Shown: positions 5,596-9,493 of the stretch, one piece after another | Layout of the letters: every line of letters begins with the position of its first letter | Numbering within the stretch: position 1 is the first letter of the stretch | NCBI GenBank assembly: GCA_003168295.1 | Contig: PMST01000193.1 | Coordinates: forward strand, 1 to 9,493 | DNA length: 9,493 nt | Direction of reading: 5' to 3' | DNA from: Actinomycetota bacterium | GTDB taxonomy: Bacteria > Actinomycetota > Actinomycetes > Streptosporangiales > Streptosporangiaceae | Translations under genes and position numbers: made by a program | The notes under the pieces: model-generated | What the model was told of the DNA's origin: nothing | What the model saw: the letters and a program-made list of their open reading frames with translations, nothing else | The model's database searches: none

Positions 5596-7491
5596 CTACA
5601 GGATCGGCGTGCAGCGGCCAGAGAACTCCGGATTAGCCTGCACCGGGCTGATGCTGGTGCCACCGTAGTAGTTAAGGGCAGGAGTGCCGTACTCGGCGTC
5701 CTTACCGAAGTTCTCCAAGGTGTTCGGCAACTGGCCACCGAAATTCCACACGCACGAGGCGGCCTTCGACCCGAACGGGAAGAACTTAGGACTAAGCGAC
5801 CAGTACGGATAGAAGTTCGAGCCGATCGGCGGGGCCTGGCAGCCGGCGCCGGTTGCGGTGTCGCACAGGAACGACGATCCGCCGATGTCAGTCTCGAACT
5901 GAACCTGTGGATACGTTCTCCCGTTGGTGAATGGCCCGGCGTACTCGGCAGCCGTCGGGTGATTCGGTCCTCCGTTCGGCCACGCCGACGACTGGTACGA
6001 CAGACCATCGAAGTCGAGGTCTCCGTTCTGGAACCTGTCGGCAAAGCACTGGTTGGCGTCCGCCGTCTCGGTAGTCGACACCCCGTTGATCAGCACGGTG
6101 CGCGACCCCTTCTGGAAGCAGTAGCCGTCGGCGTACTCGCAAAGCACGCCGCTGGCCGGGTTGTTTGTCGGACAGGCCTGCGGGCCGTTGGGCCCTTGCG
6201 TTTCGGCGTTCTGACATAGACCTGTTGTCGGGCTGCACGGGCCCTCACCGACCTGACCCGGACCCTCTGATCCGCCGACGCAGGTGTCGTAGGTGCTGGT
6301 GTCGGTGTAAGACTGGCCGTTGGCGAAGCTTTCCGAGAACGGGTCCTGGTTGGTCAGCGAGCTGCAGACCTCGGAGTGACCGATCTCCTGCTCCATCAGC
6401 ACGCCGCCCTCGAGCGCCGCCCACGGCACCCCGTTCTGGGGCGCCGCGGTGCTGTACTCCGCGTGGAAGGTGAACGGGGTGCCATCGCAGGTGTTGATGT
6501 TGGTGTTCATGAAGCCATTGCCCGCGCTGGCCGTCATGTAACCGGTCTGGTGAGTAGTCAAATCCCGGATGGTTGTCGTGAACCCCTGCGCCGGATCCGT
6601 GATCGATATCTCCAGCACGTCACCCTGGTTGATCAGCAGCGTGTTGTTGTCCGGCAGGAAGGTGCTGACGTCCGCCAGCTGCGGGCTCGGCGGGCCGGCG
6701 GGTATGCCGTTGGTCTGCAGGAACGCGAAGTTGCTGGGCTCCTCGCAGTTGGGGTTGCAGGTGGCGAACTGGAAACTGCATTCGAGGCTGTCAATGGTGA
6801 GCGCCGCGCACCACTTGGTGGCGCTGCAGCTCTCGCTGTCGACGAATGGAGTGAAACCCGGCGGGTACAGCTGCAGCTCCATGAAAGCCGAGCCCGCGTC
6901 AGCCGGGTTGCTAATGGAACCGAGGTTGGTGTCGCTGTCCGGTTTGCACGGGTTCTGCGGATAGGAATTCGGGTCGCACATCGGCAGCCCGAACCAGGGG
7001 GCCACAGAAAGCTGCCCATAGTTGGTGACGCTGCCGGACGGAGTCGGAGCCCGCCGCGGGTCTACCGGGACCTTCATCAGGTAGGTCATGGTGTTGGCCG
7101 AGCCGGGCGCGCTGGACAGGAACTTGACGCTTGGCTCGTCATGCCCTACGTACCAGCCGTTGTCGACGAACCGGTTGCCCTTCCCGTCGACGACCTTGAT
7201 CGGGTCGGTGCATAGGTCCCCGGCCAGCTTCTTGACGGTCTTGTACGCCTTGCTCCAGCCGTTGCAGTCAAGCTCGTTGGTGGCGTTCGGCGCGACGGTA
7301 CCCGCCGCAAGCGCGGTCTTGGCTGTGGTCGACGCACCCGCTATGGCCGCGTTGCCCGCCAGGCCGAGCTGACAGATGACCGCGGCACCCAGCATGGGCA
7401 CCAGTAGCAGCCGCCATCTTCGCCGGCCCGTCAGCGGCGCCCCCTGCCCGAACCTTGTCGAAGAGTTCCGCCTTTCCCAGGGAATGCGCAT
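5596..7491 (-). CDS. Large cysteine-rich secreted protein of unknown function
   Basis: I do not recognise a named family, though it resembles hypothetical secreted proteins of actinobacteria. The product is 631 residues. An unusually long basic n-region (1-27, with RRR at 23-25) leads to a hydrophobic core at about 28-48 and a probable signal-peptidase site after AIA near 51. The mature part has 22 cysteines (first 76, last 627; clusters at 222-249 and 404-458), an even number that suits up to 11 disulfides in an exported protein. It is rich in Gly, Asn, Pro and aromatic residues and has no further membrane segment, LPXTG or lipobox. A stretch at about 286-328 (INQGDVLEISITDPAQGF onward) looks like a beta-sandwich, and HAEYSTA (343-349) and EQEIGHSE (367-374) are candidate functional patches; both readings are speculative. 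The ATG at 7491 has AAGGA seven bases before it; an ATG at 7533 lacks one. Confidence 0.8.
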   Translation of the reverse strand: MRIPWERRNSSTRFGQGAPLTGRRRWRLLLVPMLGAAVICQLGLAGNAAIAGASTTAKTALAAGTVAPNATNELDCNGWSKAYKTVKKLAGDLCTDPIKVVDGKGNRFVDNGWYVGHDEPSVKFLSSAPGSANTMTYLMKVPVDPRRAPTPSGSVTNYGQLSVAPWFGLPMCDPNSYPQNPCKPDSDTNLGSISNPADAGSAFMELQLYPPGFTPFVDSESCSATKWCAALTIDSLECSFQFATCNPNCEEPSNFAFLQTNGIPAGPPSPQLADVSTFLPDNNTLLINQGDVLEISITDPAQGFTTTIRDLTTHQTGYMTASAGNGFMNTNINTCDGTPFTFHAEYSTAAPQNGVPWAALEGGVLMEQEIGHSEVCSSLTNQDPFSESFANGQSYTDTSTYDTCVGGSEGPGQVGEGPCSPTTGLCQNAETQGPNGPQACPTNNPASGVLCEYADGYCFQKGSRTVLINGVSTTETADANQCFADRFQNGDLDFDGLSYQSSAWPNGGPNHPTAAEYAGPFTNGRTYPQVQFETDIGGSSFLCDTATGAGCQAPPIGSNFYPYWSLSPKFFPFGSKAASCVWNFGGQLPNTLENFGKDAEYGTPALNYYGGTSISPVQANPEFSGRCTPIL

Positions 7492-7543
7492 GTGCGTTCC
7501 TTCGCTCACGCGTGCCGCCAGTCCCGATACCACCCAGGCCCGC

Positions 7544-7563
7544 CGGTCACGTCAGTGTGACCG
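7544..7563. promoter_or_regulatory. Inverted repeat in the leader of the secreted-protein gene
   Basis: CGGTCAC (7544-7550) and GTGACCG (7557-7563) form a perfect 7-bp dyad with a 6-base spacer. It sits about 22-42 bases downstream of the inferred transcription start and some 50 bp before the start codon. It could be a roadblock operator or an RNA stem. The orientation (TCAC-N6-GTGA) is opposite to a CRP site. Confidence 0.5.
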
Positions 7564-7592
7564 TCCCGCGATACGAGACGCTTTCCGAACGA

Positions 7593-7621
7593 AATCTAAC
7601 AACCATCACAAACACCGTCAA
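7593..7621 (-). promoter_or_regulatory. Vegetative-type promoter of the secreted-protein gene
   Basis: On the minus strand, TTGACG (7621-7616), a 17-base spacer and TAGATT (7598-7593) make a near-consensus promoter. Transcription would start near 7586, giving a leader of about 95 nt. It lies in a locally AT-rich stretch, unlike the surrounding DNA. Confidence 0.75.
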
Positions 7622-8143
7622 TAATCTGCAAAACCGTTATCTATTCTTTAACCGGGCCAGCCGGGCCTCGAGGCGTTTTGCGGCTGCCTAAACATGGAGG
7701 ACGCCCGAGGGACGCTTGAAACCGTATTCCTCAAAGGGACAAAAAGGGGCAATTATCCTCCCGGTTCATGGAAGGCATCACTTCGGTCACATCTGTAACG
7801 CCAGGCACAATACCGTAGGCCGGGAGCGCGCAACACCGAGGGCGCCGCCGCGCTTCATATTAGAGAGTGATTTCCACAGAACCACACAAAATCATTTGCC
7901 GAGAAAACCGCTTCTGGACAGACCCCCGAATTCGCCCAGCGGCAGCGGTGAAGTTGCGCACTAACCCCTTGCCCATAGGATGGCGCGGTTCTGACGAGCA
8001 CTGAACCGACCATACCGAACAGCGCCGTGAGCGGTGCCATGAGACGGCGCGTCTTGCTGACCACCCGGCCCGGAAACCTGGGCAGCCCGCGACTTGGACC
8101 GGGCTTCATGGCGCAGCGATCTGCACGCGAGGCGGGCAGGCGA
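7622..8143. other. Noncoding region, about 0.5 kb, with inverted repeats
   Basis: No credible gene is seen on either strand; the longer open frames have no ribosome site or family look. It contains TGATTT...AAATCA (7868-7873 and 7889-7894) around two CCACA copies, CGGTTC...GAACCG (7986-7991 and 8003-8008), and a 10-bp long-range pairing with two wobbles (8034-8043 with 8105-8114). The last encloses a small hairpin GCCCGG-AAAC-CTGGGC. Base composition is mixed, with AT-rich stretches at about 7620-7660 and 7855-7910. A small RNA is possible but unproven. Confidence 0.4.
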
Positions 8144-8155
8144 TAGAGTCCAGGC
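8144..8155 (+). promoter_or_regulatory. Likely promoter -10 for leaderless 93-residue gene
   Basis: TAGAGT at 8144-8149 is followed by six bases and then the GTG start at 8156. This is the spacing expected when transcription starts on the start codon itself. No good ribosome site precedes the GTG, which agrees. The -35 region (CTGCAC, 8121-8126, 17-base spacer) is weak. Confidence 0.55.
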
Positions 8156-8437
8156 GTGACCACCCGCGATGAACTGGATGCACTTTCCTCTCGTGAGCTG
8201 CACGACCTCGCTGTCCGGCGGGCACTGCGCCACGTCGACGTGGAGTTTCTGTGGGACCTCGTGCGGGCTATCCCGGCGGCCGAGGCTTCCGAGGGAAACT
8301 CGATCGAGGCCGGCCGGGACATCACGAAAGTTACCTCCCTGATCGCGGACGCGATCGACTCAGGGAAAGGCGAGGTCGCCGAGGCGCTGCGCCCGCTGTA
8401 CATCGACTACCTCGCCAAGCACGGCACCGGCAGCTGA
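8156..8437 (+). CDS. Small conserved-looking hypothetical protein, 93 aa
   Basis: I cannot assign a function. The product is acidic, without cysteine, signal peptide or membrane segment, so it should be cytoplasmic. It appears almost wholly helical: SSRELHDLAVRRALRHVDVEFLWDLVRAIP (11-40) and then TKVTSLIADAIDSGKGEVAEALRPLYIDYLAKHG (57-90). Codon use follows the GC-rich third-position pattern of neighbouring genes, which supports real coding. The sequence has the look of small actinobacterial hypotheticals of about 90-100 residues, but this is from memory of style, not a search. The GTG start is backed by a -10 box placed for leaderless transcription. It converges on yceI, with a perfect hairpin between them. 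Confidence 0.75.
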   Translation: MTTRDELDALSSRELHDLAVRRALRHVDVEFLWDLVRAIPAAEASEGNSIEAGRDITKVTSLIADAIDSGKGEVAEALRPLYIDYLAKHGTGS

Positions 8438-8466
8438 CACGGCCGTGATGCTCGCCCGGGCATGAA

Positions 8467-8503
8467 TGTGGCACCCTGCAGAAACGGTATGCAGGGTGCC
8501 ACA
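8467..8503. terminator. Hairpin between convergent 93-aa gene and yceI-family gene
   Basis: TGTGGCACCCTGCA (8467-8480) pairs perfectly with 8490-8503 over 14 bp around a 9-base loop. There is no U-tract on either strand. Position after the plus-strand stop (8437) and before the minus-strand stop (8553) suggests bidirectional termination. Confidence 0.7.
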
Positions 8504-8552
8504 GCCATGCGTTCGAGCCCGCTTCCCGGGCCCGGTTTTCCTGGCTCGCCGC

Positions 8553-9116
8553 TTACTCAGGCTTGTCGAGGACGCCTTCGATCTCCAGGGTGATCGTGAC
8601 CTTCTCGCTGACAGCCACGCCGCCACCGGGAATCGGGCCGTTGTAGCTGACGCCCCAGTCGTTCCTGTTGATCTCGGTGGTCGCGGAGAAGCCCGCGCGC
8701 GTGCCGCCGTAGGCGTCGGGACCGAAGCCGTTGAGCTCAAGCTTCAGCGTGACCGGCTTGGTGGTGCCGCGGATGGTGAGGTCACCGTCGAGCAGGAAGT
8801 CGCTGCCGTCGCGGCGGACGCCGGTGGAGTGGAACGTCATCGTGGGGTGAGACTCGACTTCGAAGAAGTCGGCACTGCGGATGTGGTTGTCGCGGTCAGG
8901 CGCGCCGGTGTTCACTGAGCTGAGGTCGACGGTGGCGTTGACGCTCGACTGCAGGGGGTCTGCGGCTGTGACGATGGTCCCCTCGAACTTGTCGAAACGG
9001 CCGCGGACCTTGCTCACCATCATGTGCCTGACGACGAAGGACACCTCCGAGTGCACCGGGTCGATGCTCCAGGTCCCGGCTACGTAGCCGGGGATTTCCA
9101 CGGCTGTCTCGGTCAT
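8553..9116 (-). CDS. YceI-family protein (lipocalin-like polyisoprenoid-binding fold)
   Basis: YceI proteins are extended beta-barrels; characterised members bind polyisoprenoids or other long-chain amphiphiles, and several are linked to stress or quinone metabolism. The 187-residue product shows the whole domain: GTWSIDPVHSEVSFVVRHMM (14-33), VRGRFDKFEGTI (37-48), the SADFFEVESHPTMTF block (81-95), LDGDLTIRGTTKPVTL (109-124) and the terminal FSATTEINRNDWGVSYN (133-149). There is no signal peptide, so unlike the periplasmic E. coli YceI it is cytoplasmic, as is usual in actinobacteria. The adjacent ATG codons at 9119 and 9116 compete. GGAGG at 9125-9121 is one base from the first and four from the second, so I chose 9116. 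It is divergent from an HxlR regulator that probably controls it. The ligand is unknown. Confidence 0.93.
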   Translation of the reverse strand: MTETAVEIPGYVAGTWSIDPVHSEVSFVVRHMMVSKVRGRFDKFEGTIVTAADPLQSSVNATVDLSSVNTGAPDRDNHIRSADFFEVESHPTMTFHSTGVRRDGSDFLLDGDLTIRGTTKPVTLKLELNGFGPDAYGGTRAGFSATTEINRNDWGVSYNGPIPGGGVAVSEKVTITLEIEGVLDKPE

Positions 9117-9143
9117 CATTCCTCCAGTAGGTGATTCTTACTC

Positions 9144-9165
9144 GTACGCGACTTCACTCGCGTAC
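9144..9165. promoter_or_regulatory. Inverted repeat in the yceI leader
   Basis: GTACGCGA (9144-9151) and TCGCGTAC (9158-9165) form a perfect 8-bp dyad with a 6-base spacer. It begins about five bases downstream of the inferred yceI transcription start, where a bound repressor would block elongation. It could instead form an RNA stem upstream of the ribosome site. Confidence 0.55.
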
Positions 9166-9176
9166 CTAACTTCTTT

Positions 9177-9206
9177 AGAGTAACCTGAATATGGTTGAAG
9201 CGTCAA
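9177..9206 (-). promoter_or_regulatory. Promoter of the yceI-family gene
   Basis: On the minus strand, TTGACG (9206-9201), an 18-base spacer and TACTCT (9182-9177) form a good vegetative-type promoter. Transcription would start near 9170, giving a leader of about 54 nt that carries the 9144-9165 dyad. Confidence 0.65.
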
Positions 9207-9227
9207 GTACTAGGGTACATACGGTAC
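9207..9227. promoter_or_regulatory. Triple GTAC cluster, candidate HxlR operator
   Basis: GTAC occurs at 9207, 9215 and 9224, spaced 8 and 9 bases, directly upstream of the yceI -35. A possible hxlR -10, TACGGT (9220-9225), overlaps the third copy. A 9-base direct repeat AGTAACCTG flanks the area (9179-9187 and 9233-9241), the left copy overlapping the yceI -10. HxlR/YodB-type regulators bind short AT/GTAC-like dyads, so this is a reasonable operator candidate. Confidence 0.4.
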
Positions 9228-9263
9228 AGCAAAGTAACCTGGTCATACTGAGGAGGGGATTTC

Positions 9264-9493
9264 TTGGATTCCGGGTGGGTCAGCCCGGCCTGCGAGCCTT
9301 CGGGACCGGTCGGCGAACCGGCGGCGGTCGGCGAGCGGTCGCCTTGTCGTGCCAGGGAGGTTCTCCAGCGCGTCGGCGACAAGTGGTCCGTGCTGGCCAT
9401 TGACCTGCTCGGACAGGGAACGTTGCGGTTCACCGAGCTGCACCGCGCGATCGATGGCATCACCGCCAGGATGCTCACGGTGACGCTGCGCGG
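9264..9493 (+). CDS. HxlR-family winged-helix transcriptional regulator (partial, C-terminus outside window)
   Basis: HxlR regulators are small dimeric winged-helix repressors or activators, many sensing quinones, aldehydes or oxidants through a conserved N-terminal cysteine. The 76 codons present begin with a variable Pro/Gly-rich segment (1-27). The domain then starts in the classic way: Cys28, REVLQRVGDKWSVLAIDLL (31-49), LRFTELHRAIDGITARMLTVTLR (54-76). The last part is the recognition-helix region. I chose the TTG at 9264 because AGGAGG at 9251-9256 lies seven bases before it, the frame has a stop at 9249, and there is no in-frame ATG or GTG before the domain. Besides Cys28 there is an extra Cys10 in the leader segment. 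Divergence from yceI suggests that gene is a target. The dimerisation helix lies beyond the window. Confidence 0.88.
   Translation, partial: MDSGWVSPACEPSGPVGEPAAVGERSPCRAREVLQRVGDKWSVLAIDLLGQGTLRFTELHRAIDGITARMLTVTLR

Noticed and set aside
7544..7563. Leader dyad as a CRP/cAMP-receptor site
   Set aside because: CRP sites read TGTGA-N6-TCACA; here the half sites are in the opposite order (TCAC-N6-GTGA).
7874..7879. CCACA repeats near 7874-7887 as DnaA boxes or a replication origin
   Set aside because: Neither copy matches TTATCCACA well and there are no further boxes or origin genes nearby.
7716..7964. 82-codon plus-strand open frame in the noncoding region before the 93-residue gene
   Set aside because: Weak start context and no domain or hydrophobic pattern. 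Its codon use lacks the GC-rich third-position bias of neighbouring genes.

Overview
The window is GC-rich, with GTG and TTG starts, a probable leaderless gene, an F420-type (deazaflavin) nitroreductase-family enzyme, an HxlR regulator and long secreted proteins. Together these point to a high-GC actinobacterium, probably a filamentous one. This is inference from gene content; there is no rRNA or taxonomic marker here.

Layout, left to right: an ABC-2-type drug/lipid exporter ATPase on the minus strand, cut by the left edge (1-431); divergently, a four-helix GtrA-family membrane protein (554-1033); convergent to it, a membrane-anchored monofunctional GT51 peptidoglycan glycosyltransferase with eroded catalytic motifs (1053-1871, minus); tRNA-Pro(GGG) with encoded CCA (2140-2217); an F420H2-dependent Ddn-like oxidoreductase (2433-2879); a secreted DUF4232-like protein (2958-3575, minus); 4-alpha-glucanotransferase MalQ (3689-5521); a 631-residue cysteine-rich secreted protein of unknown function (5596-7491, minus) with a clear promoter; about 0.5 kb of noncoding DNA with several inverted repeats; a 93-residue conserved-looking hypothetical protein, probably leaderless (8156-8437); a cytoplasmic YceI-family protein (8553-9116, minus); and, divergent from it, an HxlR-family regulator starting at a TTG codon and cut by the right edge (9264-9493).

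Gene strands alternate almost strictly, so there is no obvious operon. Most genes appear to have their own promoter, and all four convergent gene ends carry a perfect hairpin (near 1047, 2897, 5537 and 8467), most of them without a U-tract. The genes look like core or housekeeping functions rather than one pathway. The only pair whose arrangement suggests a functional link is yceI/hxlR, which share a 147-bp divergent control region.

No mobile element, CRISPR array, prophage or recognisable defence system is visible. The most novel items are the 22-cysteine secreted protein with a dyad in its leader, the degenerate GT51 enzyme, the repeat-rich yceI/hxlR control region, and the structured noncoding stretch before the 93-residue gene.
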